Source: Solirubrobacterales bacterium (GTDB lineage: Bacteria > Actinomycetota > Thermoleophilia > Solirubrobacterales > Solirubrobacteraceae). From it: 15,167 nucleotides of DNA. The notes beneath the pieces were generated by a model that was given only the letters and a program-made list of their open reading frames with translations, was not told where the DNA came from and made no database searches. Location of the stretch: assembly GCA_015655225.1 (NCBI GenBank), contig JAATFK010000592.1, positions 1 to 15,167 of the forward strand. The letters are read 5' to 3'. Position numbers and translations under genes: made by a program. Position 1 is the stretch's first letter. Every line of letters begins with the position of its first letter. Positions 7,689-14,268 of this stretch are shown piece by piece.

Positions 7689-8098
7689 TGCTGCACCCAG
7701 CGCAGCAGCTCGGCCTGGAGGGCGAGCATCTCGCCGTCGTCGACCTCGTGGTCCATCCCGGTCAGGTGCAGCGCGCCGTGGACGATCGCCTCGCTCAGCT
7801 CCTCGGTGAAGGGCGGGCAGATGACGATGTCGCCCAGCTCGCGCTCGACCTCGTCGGGCGGCTGGTCGGCCGGGTCGTCCTCGCCGTCGATCGGGAAGGA
7901 CAGCACGTCGGTCGGGGAGTCCTTGCCGCGGTGGTCGCGGTTCAGCCCCTGGATCGTGTCGGCGTCGACGAACGCGACCGCGACGTGGCCGTCCTCGATC
8001 CCCGCCGAGGAGAACGCGAGCGCGCACAGCTCCTCCACGTCGAGCGCGGTCAGCTCGCCGGTGTCCTCGTCGAGCCCGATGACCTCGACCTCGAGCAA
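7685..8098 (-). CDS. ybeY: Endoribonuclease YbeY (16S rRNA maturation factor)
   Basis: YbeY is a zinc-dependent RNase needed for 16S rRNA 3'-end processing and ribosome quality control. The 137-residue product has [14 protein letters not shown] (56-69), with the conserved Arg57, and the zinc motif [11 protein letters not shown] (107-117) with His107, His111 and His117. An acidic, Pro-rich insert ([17 protein letters not shown]) precedes LGDIVIC. The apparent start is TTG at 8096-8098, 2 nt after the phoH stop. No ribosome site is seen, so re-initiation after phoH is likely. An in-frame CTG two codons earlier is an unlikely alternative. The stop overlaps era by 4 nt. Confidence 0.94.
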   Translation of the reverse strand: MLEVEVIGLDEDTGELTALDVEELCALAFSSAGIEDGHVAVAFVDADTIQGLNRDHRGKDSPTDVLSFPIDGEDDPADQPPDEVERELGDIVICPPFTEELSEAIVHGALHLTGMDHEVDDGEMLALQAELLRWVQQ

Positions 8099-8100
8099 CG

Positions 8101-9078
8101 TCAGGCGCGCTTGGCGGCGGCGGGCCGCAGCTCGGGGGCGAGCCGCTCCTGATGGGCCGCGTAGGCGGCGACGATGCTCTGGACCAGCTTGTGGCGGATC
8201 ACGTCTCTGCCGCCGAAGCGGATGAACTCGATCCCGGGGACCTCGTCGAGCACGTCGGCGATCGTGACGAGGCCGGAGTGCTGGTCGCTCGGCAGGTCGA
8301 CCTGTGTCACGTCGCCGGTGACGACCATCTTCGAGTTCTCGCCGAGGCGCGTGAGGAACATCTTCATCTGCTCCGGCGTCGTGTTCTGCGCCTCGTCGAG
8401 GATGATGAAGGAGTCGTTCAGCGTGCGGCCGCGCATGAAGGCGAGCGGCGCGACCTCGATCACGCCGTTCTCCATGTAGAGCGTGAAGCGGGCCGTGTCG
8501 ATCATGTCGTGCAGCGCGTCGAACAGCGGCCGCAGGTAGGGGTCGACCTTCGCCATCAGGTCGCCTGGCAGGAAGCCGAGCCGCTCGCCCGCCTCGACCG
8601 CCGGCCGCGTCAGGATGATCCGGTTGACCTCGCGGTTGCTGAGCGCGGCGGCCGCCATCGCGACCGCCAGCCAGGTCTTGCCGGTGCCGGCCGGGCCGAT
8701 CCCGAACGTGATCGTGTTGCGGCGGATCGAGTCGACGTAGCGCTTCTGGTTGACCGTGCGCGGCGTCACGTCGCGCGAGCGGTGGCGCCAGACGACGTCC
8801 TCCAGCACGGCTCTCGGCGAGGCGTCGACCTCCAGGGCTCCCTGGATCGCGGCGATCGTGTCGGGCGCGATCTCGTGGCCGCGTTCGATCCGCTCGGCCA
8901 ACTCGCGGACGACCTCCGCCCCGGCCTCGACGGCGTCGTCGTCGCCGGACAGGGTCAGCATGTTGCCGCGGAGGAAGACGTCGCAGTCGAGCTGCTGCTC
9001 CAGCGTCCGCAGCACCGCGTCATGTGCGCCCGCCAGCTCCGTCGCGACGGCGTTCTCAAGCTCCAGCTGACGACGCAC
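8101..9078 (-). CDS. phoH: PhoH-family ATPase
   Basis: PhoH-like (PhoH/YbeZ) P-loop ATPases have RNA-helicase-like cores and are tied by context and interaction data to YbeY and ribosome or RNA metabolism; the exact reaction is unsettled. The 325-residue product has an N-terminal KH-like segment (about 1-100), then Walker A GPAGTGKT (128-135), [18 protein letters not shown] (156-173), Walker [11 protein letters not shown] (223-232) and [12 protein letters not shown], all family hallmarks. The GTG start (9076-9078) shares one base with the yqeY stop (TAGTG), so re-initiation is likely. The C-terminal ~15 residues are an Ala/Lys/Arg tail. Directly followed by ybeY, its expected partner. Confidence 0.95.
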   Translation of the reverse strand: MRRQLELENAVATELAGAHDAVLRTLEQQLDCDVFLRGNMLTLSGDDDAVEAGAEVVRELAERIERGHEIAPDTIAAIQGALEVDASPRAVLEDVVWRHRSRDVTPRTVNQKRYVDSIRRNTITFGIGPAGTGKTWLAVAMAAAALSNREVNRIILTRPAVEAGERLGFLPGDLMAKVDPYLRPLFDALHDMIDTARFTLYMENGVIEVAPLAFMRGRTLNDSFIILDEAQNTTPEQMKMFLTRLGENSKMVVTGDVTQVDLPSDQHSGLVTIADVLDEVPGIEFIRFGGRDVIRHKLVQSIVAAYAAHQERLAPELRPAAAKRA

Positions 9079-9509
9079 TAGGCGGTCAGTGCCTCCCGCA
9101 CGCGCGCGGAGACGCGCTTGCCGTCGGCGCGGCCGGCGATCTCGGCCATCGCGGCCTTCATGACCTGACCCATGTCCTTCGGCGAGCTGGCGCCGGTCGT
9201 GGTGACGGCACCGGCGACGATCGCGCCGATCTCGTCGTCCGACAGCTCGGCCGGGAGGTAGGAGGCGATCAGGACCGCCTCCCCCTCCTCCTGTGTTGCA
9301 AGCTCATCGCGACCGCCGTCCCGGAACTGCTCGGCGGCGTCGAGGCGGCGCTTGCGCTCTCGGCGCAGCACACTCACCTCGTCGCCATCTCCGTCCTTCG
9401 CGGCTTTCTGCAGCTCCGACAGCACCAGCCGAAGGGCGCTGACGCGCTCCTTCTCGCCCGCCTTCATGGCGGTGGTGAGATCGGTCTTGAGCTGTTCGAC
9501 GACGGTCAC
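9078..9509 (-). CDS. yqeY: GatB/YqeY domain-containing protein
   Basis: A stand-alone YqeY-domain protein, related to the C-terminal helical tail of GatB/GatE in the tRNA-dependent amidotransferase; its precise role is not established. The 143 residues match the family: VEQLKTDLTTAMKAGEK at the N-terminus, RLVLSELQKAAKD, then LIASYLPAELSDDEI, KDMGQVMKAAMAEIAGRADGK and a final SARVREAL. The GTG start (9507-9509) gives the usual family N-terminus. A GAAGGA lies only 2 nt before it, too close to be optimal, while TATCCT lies 9 nt before it as a possible -10. It heads the yqeY-phoH-ybeY-era run, 64 nt after ndh. That gap holds GC hairpins but no T-tailed terminator. Confidence 0.93.
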   Translation of the reverse strand: MTVVEQLKTDLTTAMKAGEKERVSALRLVLSELQKAAKDGDGDEVSVLRRERKRRLDAAEQFRDGGRDELATQEEGEAVLIASYLPAELSDDEIGAIVAGAVTTTGASSPKDMGQVMKAAMAEIAGRADGKRVSARVREALTA

Positions 9510-9518
9510 GGTCCTTCA

Positions 9519-9524
9519 AGGATA
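9519..9524 (-). promoter_or_regulatory. Possible -10 element upstream of yqeY
   Basis: The minus strand reads TATCCT, 9 nt before the yqeY GTG. It fits TAnnnT, but no -35 match is visible, so this is weak support for a separate promoter for yqeY-phoH-ybeY-era. Confidence 0.2.
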
Positions 9525-9573
9525 GCCGGGTGCCCGGCGTCCCCCGGCGGGCGACGCCACGGCGACCCGCCCG

Positions 9574-11016
9574 CTACTCGCTCGCTCTTCTCGGCGGCTT
9601 CGCTCTGGGCTTCGCGGGCGCCTGCGGCGGGTCCCCGACGCCGGTGCCGTTGGCCGACGGAGCCTCGGCCGCTGGCGCGCCGGCGGTCAGCTGCGCGGGC
9701 GCCGCCGGGGACGGCTCGTTCGCGCCGGCCGCGTCGCGGTCCAGCATCGGCGGGTTGCCGATCGCGCCGAGCTCGGACGTGTCGCGGTCGAACAGCAGGC
9801 CGACGGTCCAGTCGACCAGCAGCCGGCCCTTGCGCTTGTTGCCGGGCATGTTCGCGAGGTGGTAGGTGCGAGCCAGGAACCAGGCGGGGAAGCCGCTCCA
9901 CTTGATTCCGGCGGTACTCGCGACCGCCTTCTGGCGGCCCATGTCGACGAACACGCCGAGCGTCTTGTACTTGAACGGTCTGACCTTGCCGCCGGCGCCC
10001 AGCTCGGCGGCGACGTTGCGCGCGACGAGGCGGCCCTGGCGGATCGCGTGCTGCGCCGTCGGCGGGCACGGGAAGCCCTTGCGCGCGGGGTCCGGGACGC
10101 CGGCCGAGTCGCCGATCGCCCAGACGCGCTGGTGGCCCTTGACGCGCATCGTCGCGTCGACGTCAAGGCGGCCGTCCTGACTGACCGGCAGCCCCAGGTC
10201 AGCGACGACCGGGTGCGGGCGCACGCCGGCCGTCCAGACGACCGCGCGGCACGGCACGACCTCGCCGCCCTTCAGCGTCACGAAGTTGTCGGCGACGCGC
10301 TCGATCGTCGTGTTCGTGCGGATCTCGATCCCGCGACCGCGCAGCTCGCGCTCGGCGAACGCGGCGAGGCTCGGCGCGACCTCCGGCATCACGCGGTCGC
10401 GCGCCTCGACGAGGATCCAGCGCATCCCCTGCACGCGGCAGCGCGGATACAGCTCGATCACGTCGGCGGCGAAGTCCTGCAGCTCGGCGAGTCCTTCGAG
10501 ACCGGCGTAGCCGGCGCCGACGAAGACGTAGGTGAGGTACTCGGCGCGGACGTCGGGGTCCTTGATCGTCTCGGCGATCTCCAGCAGCGAGATCAGCCGG
10601 TTGCGCAGCGCGATCGCCTCGGAGAGCGTCTTGAAGCCGATCGCGTGGTCGACCAGGCCGGGGATCGGGAGCGTCCGCGAGATCGACCCGAGGGCGATGA
10701 TCAGCTGGTTGTACCTGAGCTCGTGGCGCCGTCCGTCGAGCGAGTCGACGATCAGCTTGTTGCCGGGCAGGTCAGCGCCGCTGACGCGGCCGAGCCACAG
10801 GTCGGTCTTGCGCAGCTGCTCGCGCAGGGGGACGACGACGTGCCGCGGCTCCAGCGAGCCGGCGGCGGCGCCCGGCAGCAGCGGCGTGTACGTGAGGTAG
10901 TTGACCTCGTTGACGAGCGTGACTCGCGCCGCGTGGGGCGGGAGGACCTTCTCGAGTGTGCGAGCGGTGTGGTAGCCGCCGAAGCCGCCACCCGCGATCA
11001 CGATGTCCCAAGCCAT
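9574..11016 (-). CDS. ndh: Type II NADH:quinone oxidoreductase (NAD(P)/FAD-dependent)
   Basis: NDH-2 passes electrons from NADH through FAD to membrane quinone without pumping protons. It is a monotopic protein on the inner face of the cytoplasmic membrane. The 480-residue product has the FAD-binding GGGFGG (9-14), the NADH-binding GAGYAG (167-172) with acidic Glu204 at the end of the second strand, AIGDSA (300-305), and the quinone-site pattern PPTAQHAIRQG (318-328), which fits the family AQ...Q motif. From about residue 428 the protein is a Pro/Ala-rich low-complexity tail beyond the core. ATG start (11014-11016), no ribosome site, and a TAGGCT 7 nt upstream suggest a leaderless mRNA. It stands alone between prmA and yqeY. 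Another FAD/NAD-dependent pyridine nucleotide oxidoreductase is a minor alternative. Confidence 0.9.
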   Translation of the reverse strand: MAWDIVIAGGGFGGYHTARTLEKVLPPHAARVTLVNEVNYLTYTPLLPGAAAGSLEPRHVVVPLREQLRKTDLWLGRVSGADLPGNKLIVDSLDGRRHELRYNQLIIALGSISRTLPIPGLVDHAIGFKTLSEAIALRNRLISLLEIAETIKDPDVRAEYLTYVFVGAGYAGLEGLAELQDFAADVIELYPRCRVQGMRWILVEARDRVMPEVAPSLAAFAERELRGRGIEIRTNTTIERVADNFVTLKGGEVVPCRAVVWTAGVRPHPVVADLGLPVSQDGRLDVDATMRVKGHQRVWAIGDSAGVPDPARKGFPCPPTAQHAIRQGRLVARNVAAELGAGGKVRPFKYKTLGVFVDMGRQKAVASTAGIKWSGFPAWFLARTYHLANMPGNKRKGRLLVDWTVGLLFDRDTSELGAIGNPPMLDRDAAGANEPSPAAPAQLTAGAPAAEAPSANGTGVGDPPQAPAKPRAKPPRRASE

Positions 11017-11023
11017 GGGACTC

Positions 11024-11053
11024 AGCCTACGCCGCTTGGCGTGAAGAGACCAA
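11024..11053 (-). promoter_or_regulatory. Predicted leaderless promoter of ndh
   Basis: On the minus strand TTGGTC (11048-11053) is followed by an 18-nt spacer and TAGGCT (11024-11029), then 7 nt and the ndh ATG. Spacing is right for a sigma-70-type promoter with the transcript starting at or next to the ATG, and no Shine-Dalgarno sequence competes with this reading. The -35 match to TTGACA is only three of six. Confidence 0.35.
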
Positions 11054-11085
11054 CGTCACATTCGGACTCACTGGAATCCAACGTC
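11050..11085 (-). repeat. Direct repeat pair upstream of ndh
   Basis: GACGTTGG occurs twice on the minus strand (11078-11085 and 11050-11057), 28 nt from start to start. The promoter-proximal copy overlaps the predicted -35 box of ndh. Paired direct repeats at a -35 can be activator or repressor sites, but two 8-mers could also be chance. Confidence 0.3.
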
Positions 11086-11099
11086 TTGTGTGACCGACG

Positions 11100-11939
11100 T
11101 CACCGTGTCAGCAGCAGTGCCGCCCACTCGCCGCGCTCGCGCCGCTCGCGCTCGCGCAGGCCGACGGCGGCGAACGCGGAGGCGACCTCGTCGGCCTCGT
11201 GGACGAGCAGGCCGCTGGCGATCAGCGTGGCGGGCGGATCGCCGGGCGCCGCGAGCGCGCTCGCGTAGTCGAGCAGCAGCGGGCGCAGCAGGTTCGCGAG
11301 CACGGTCGGGGCGGCGGGCATCGGCTCGCGGCGCAGGTCGCCGGCGCGCGCCTCCAGCGCGACGCCGTTGACGGCCGCGTTCACGCGCGTGGCCTCGACG
11401 CTGAGCGGGTCGTAGTCGACCGCCAGCACCGGCTCCCAGCCGAGTGCGACGGCGGCGATCGCGAGCACCCCGGAGCCGCAGCCGAGGTCCAGCAGCGGGC
11501 CGCGCGCCTCCTCGTCGGCGAGTGCGAGCAACAGCTCCAGGCAGAGCCGCGTCGTCGCGTGCGCGCCGGTCCCGAACGCCTGCGCGGGATCGATCACGAT
11601 CTCGGTCACGGCGCCGAGCGGCGCCTCCCACGGCGGGCGCACGGCCAGCCGTGGCGGGGCGGCAGGATCAGCGGCGGCGAGCACGAGCGGCTGGTGGAAC
11701 GCCTTCCAGCGCTCGTCCCAGTCGTCCTCCAGCTCGCTCGTCGAGACGGCGACGAGCGCGTCCCCGACGGCCGCCTCCAGGTCCGGCAGCGTCGGCAGCT
11801 CGCCGGGCGCGCCGTAGACGGCGTACTCGACCAGGTCGCCGAGGTCGACTTCCTCCACCCCGCTCGGCGCCAGCTCCAGCAGCTCGGCGAGCGCCACCTC
11901 GGCGTGCGCGCGGTCGACCCGCAGCGCCAGCCGGATCAC
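11100..11939 (-). CDS. prmA: Ribosomal protein L11 methyltransferase
   Basis: PrmA trimethylates ribosomal protein L11 using S-adenosylmethionine. The 279-residue product has an N-terminal substrate-recognition domain (about 1-100), then [21 protein letters not shown] (117-137), SAM motif [16 protein letters not shown] (149-163), the acidic end of strand two in AVDYDP (173-178), and ANLL (215-218) at the motif IV position. The N-terminal domain is shorter than in enterobacterial PrmA. The GTG start (11937-11939) overlaps the dnaJ stop as GTGA. No ribosome site is visible. hrcA-dnaJ-prmA order is common in several phyla, but the rsmE gene that often follows prmA is absent here. Confidence 0.93.
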   Translation of the reverse strand: MIRLALRVDRAHAEVALAELLELAPSGVEEVDLGDLVEYAVYGAPGELPTLPDLEAAVGDALVAVSTSELEDDWDERWKAFHQPLVLAAADPAAPPRLAVRPPWEAPLGAVTEIVIDPAQAFGTGAHATTRLCLELLLALADEEARGPLLDLGCGSGVLAIAAVALGWEPVLAVDYDPLSVEATRVNAAVNGVALEARAGDLRREPMPAAPTVLANLLRPLLLDYASALAAPGDPPATLIASGLLVHEADEVASAFAAVGLRERERRERGEWAALLLTR

Positions 11940-13063
11940 GCGCCGAAGGCGCGCTTGAGCTTGCCGAAGACGCCCTCGTCGGAGCGCAGGTTGTCCTCGC
12001 TGAGCGAGGCCGAGAGCTGCTCCAGCAGGTCGCGCTGCTCGTGGCTGAGCCGGCGCGGGATGACGACGCCGACGACGACGCGCAGGTCGCCGCGGCGACC
12101 GCGCCGCAGCGACGGCATCCCCTTCCCCCGCAGCGTGAGGGTGTCGTTCGGCTGGGTGCCGGCGGGGATCTCGAGCGAGAACGGGCCGTCGAGCGTCGGC
12201 ACCTCCAGCGTCGTCCCGAGCGCGGCGAGCGGCGCCGCCACGTCCACCACGGTCACGAGGTCGTCGCCGTCGCGCACGAAGCGTACGTCCTCGCGCACGC
12301 GCACGAGGACGTAGAGGTCACCGGGCGCCCCGCCCTGCTCGCCGACGTGGCCGCGACCGCTGACGCGGATCCGCTGACCGTCCGCGATGCCGGCGGGGAC
12401 GTCGACCGAGACGGTCACCTCCTCGACCTTGCGCCCGCGTCCGGCACAGCTCTTGCAGGGGTTCTTGGCGACTCTGCCGTCGCCGTGGCAGGTGTCACAC
12501 GCGACCGCGCGGACGACCTGGCCGAACGGCGTGCGGCTGACCGCGCGCAGCTGCCCGCTGCCGCCGCAGCGCTCGCAGGTCTCGATCGGGGTGCCCGGCT
12601 CGGCGCCGTTGCCGTGGCAGACCTCGCAGCGGACGACCGCGTCGTAGGTCAGCTCGACCGGCGAGCCGGTCGCCGCGGTCGCGAGGTCGATCGTCGCGGT
12701 GACGGCGACGTCGCCGCCCTGCGCCGGCCCCGGGCGGCCGCCGCCGAACTCGCCGCCGCCGAAGAAGGCGTCGAAGATGTCGGAGAAGGAGCCGAACCCG
12801 GTCGGCTGGTAGCCGCCGTTGCGCAGCCCCTCGGCGCCGTAGCGGTCGTAGGTCGCGCGCCGCTCGGGGTCCGACAGCACCTCGTAGGCCTCGGCGCAGC
12901 GCTTGAACTTCGACTCCGCCTCGGGGTCGTGGCTGTTGACGTCCGGATGCAGCTCGCGGGCGAGTCTGCGGAAGGCCTTCTTGATCTCGGACTCGTCAGC
13001 GTCGCGGGCGACGCCGAGGATCTCGTAGAAGTCGGCGGAGAGGTCGTTGCTCACGTCCGTCAT
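11936..13063 (-). CDS. dnaJ: Chaperone protein DnaJ
   Basis: DnaJ is the Hsp40 co-chaperone that delivers substrates to DnaK and stimulates its ATPase. From the ATG at 13061-13063 the product has 375 residues. The J domain (about 10-78) has HPD at 39-41, followed by a short Gly/Phe region (about 89-112). The zinc-binding domain has all four CxxCxGxG repeats: CEVCHGNG (146-153), CERCGGSG (163-170), CDTCHGDG (189-196) and CKSCAGRG (203-210). C-terminal beta domains follow (about 217-340), so it is a complete type I DnaJ. The frame stays open far upstream across hrcA, but that part is a shadow. It starts 29 nt after hrcA with only a weak GGCGG, and is probably co-transcribed with it. grpE and dnaK are not in the window, so a second dnaJ next to dnaK is possible elsewhere. 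Confidence 0.96.
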   Translation of the reverse strand: MTDVSNDLSADFYEILGVARDADESEIKKAFRRLARELHPDVNSHDPEAESKFKRCAEAYEVLSDPERRATYDRYGAEGLRNGGYQPTGFGSFSDIFDAFFGGGEFGGGRPGPAQGGDVAVTATIDLATAATGSPVELTYDAVVRCEVCHGNGAEPGTPIETCERCGGSGQLRAVSRTPFGQVVRAVACDTCHGDGRVAKNPCKSCAGRGRKVEEVTVSVDVPAGIADGQRIRVSGRGHVGEQGGAPGDLYVLVRVREDVRFVRDGDDLVTVVDVAAPLAALGTTLEVPTLDGPFSLEIPAGTQPNDTLTLRGKGMPSLRRGRRGDLRVVVGVVIPRRLSHEQRDLLEQLSASLSEDNLRSDEGVFGKLKRAFGA

Positions 13064-13092
13064 GGTAGGCGACCGCCTCGCGAGACCGCGAC

Positions 13093-14112
13093 TCAGCCCT
13101 CGTCGTAGACGTCCTCGACGAAGCGCGACAGCTCGGTCGCGGCGGAGCGCACCGAGCGGATCGCGAGCCCGTAGTCCATCCGCAGCGGGCCGATCACGGA
13201 GACCGTGCCGAGGCTGCGCTGTGGCAGCCCGTAGCTGGCCGCGACGAGCGCGAGCGTATGGAGCGCGGGCGCCTCGTTCTCCTGGCCGATGCGGACGAAG
13301 ACGTCGCGCTGCGCGAGCGCGGAGCTCAGGACGCCGAGCAGCGAGACGCGGCGCTCCAGCATCTCCATCACGTCGTTGAGCTGCGTCAGGTCCTGGAAGC
13401 GGTACTCGCTGATCAGGCGCGCGGCGCCGTCGACGTAGAGCGTGTCCTCGGCCATCGCCGCCAGCTCCGTGAACGCGGGTGCGATCGCCGCGAGGAATCT
13501 CTGCTCGCTCGGCCCGAGCGTGACGTCGTGCAGCCGCTGGTGCAGGACGCGCGCGCCGAGGCCGAGGCCGACGAGCCGCTCGTTCAGATAGGAGACGCCC
13601 CAGTCGGCGAGTCCCGAGTCGACCGGTGACTCGAAGGTGAAGACGCGCTTGGTGACACCGCCGGTCGAGGTGATCACGACCACCATCAGGACCTGCGGCT
13701 GGAGCACCAGCACCTCGACGTGGCGGATCGTGGCGGTCTCGATCGGCGGCGCGGAGACGATCGCCAGCAGGTTCGTCACCTGCGAGAGCGTCTCGGTCGT
13801 GACGCGCATCGCCTCGTCGACCTCGCGGCGGACGAGCGTCAGCGCGAGCGGCTGGGCCGGCACCGGGACGGGCGCGTCGGGCAGCAGGCGGTCGACGAAG
13901 TAGCGATAGCCGGCGTCGGTCGGGACGCGGCCGGCGGAGGTGTGCGGATGGGCCAGGAGCCCGTGCTCCTCCAGCATCGCCAGCTCGTAGCGGACCGTCG
14001 AGGGTCCCCACGGGACGTCCGCGGCGACCGCTCTGGAGCCGACCGGCTGGCCGCCGTCGAGGTAGACCTCGACGACCTTGCGGAGGATCAGCTCCTGGCG
14101 AGGCGTCAGCAC
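13093..14112 (-). CDS. hrcA: Heat-inducible transcription repressor HrcA
   Basis: HrcA represses heat-shock genes by binding the CIRCE operator and is kept active by GroEL. From the GTG at 14110-14112 the product has 339 residues and begins [17 protein letters not shown], matching the family start. The winged-helix region includes [11 protein letters not shown] (20-30) and [20 protein letters not shown] (36-55), then [18 protein letters not shown] (57-74). A GAF-like middle domain and the C-terminal [15 protein letters not shown] complete it. A longer start at the ATG 14173-14175 with GGAG upstream would add 21 residues absent from the family. The 7-nt spacing from a TACAAT box supports the GTG as a leaderless start. 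It is followed by dnaJ. I find no complete CIRCE in its upstream region. Confidence 0.95.
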   Translation of the reverse strand: MLTPRQELILRKVVEVYLDGGQPVGSRAVAADVPWGPSTVRYELAMLEEHGLLAHPHTSAGRVPTDAGYRYFVDRLLPDAPVPVPAQPLALTLVRREVDEAMRVTTETLSQVTNLLAIVSAPPIETATIRHVEVLVLQPQVLMVVVITSTGGVTKRVFTFESPVDSGLADWGVSYLNERLVGLGLGARVLHQRLHDVTLGPSEQRFLAAIAPAFTELAAMAEDTLYVDGAARLISEYRFQDLTQLNDVMEMLERRVSLLGVLSSALAQRDVFVRIGQENEAPALHTLALVAASYGLPQRSLGTVSVIGPLRMDYGLAIRSVRSAATELSRFVEDVYDEG

Positions 14113-14119
14113 TCCGACG

Positions 14120-14149
14120 ATTGTAGGAGCGACGCGCCCGATGAGTGAA
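14120..14149 (-). promoter_or_regulatory. Predicted leaderless promoter of hrcA-dnaJ
   Basis: On the minus strand TTCACT (14144-14149) is followed by 18 nt, TACAAT (14120-14125), 7 nt, and the hrcA GTG. The -10 differs from TATAAT at one base and the -35 matches TTGACA at four of six. It is the best-looking promoter in the window, and spacing places the transcript start at or beside the start codon. Confidence 0.5.
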
Positions 14150-14156
14150 GGCTCAT
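14141..14156. promoter_or_regulatory. Inverted repeat over the hrcA -35 box, candidate operator
   Basis: ATGAG (14141-14145) and CTCAT (14152-14156) form a perfect 5-bp dyad around TGAAGG. The predicted -35 box lies inside it, so a protein bound here would block the promoter. It is neither the CIRCE operator (TTAGCACTC-N9-GAGTGCTAA) nor a full HspR HAIR site, though the half resembles the GAGT/ACTC core of such sites. Five-base arms can arise by chance. Confidence 0.3.
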
Positions 14157-14268
14157 GACGCCGATGTGACGCCATCACCACTCCGTAACACCATCGGCGA
14201 CCGCCCATTGCAAAGTCACCCTGCCGCCACCGATCACCGCTCACCAGGTGTCGGTCAGGTCCCCCGTC
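14157..14268. other. Divergent intergenic region between hrcA and the lipoprotein gene
   Basis: Beyond the hrcA promoter this stretch holds no gene. It contains GTGA-N5-TCAC (14166-14178), a CACCAGGTG palindrome (14242-14250), and four copies of TCACC on the plus strand at 14175, 14216, 14234 and 14241. TTGCAA (14209-14214) could be a plus-strand -35, but no -10 is convincing. It must contain the promoter of the rightward gene, which I cannot place. Confidence 0.4.

Noticed and set aside
7689..8027. In-frame upstream extension of era over ybeY
   Set aside because: Era families begin just before the G1 motif, and the extension is a shadow of ybeY.
9859..11268. 469-codon plus-strand open frame opposite ndh
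   Set aside because: Antisense shadow of a recognised gene, with no domain-like content.
11444..13108. 554-codon plus-strand open frame opposite prmA and dnaJ
   Set aside because: Low-complexity Arg/Ala sequence created by GC-rich codon structure on the other strand.
13064..14011. In-frame upstream extension of dnaJ to a 691-codon protein
   Set aside because: The extension lies across hrcA and has shadow-like Arg/Ala composition. The J domain begins just after the ATG at 13061-13063.
14106..14114. CIRCE operator at hrcA
   Set aside because: Only one half-site (GAGTGCTGA on the minus strand) is present. The sequence nine bases away does not match the other half.
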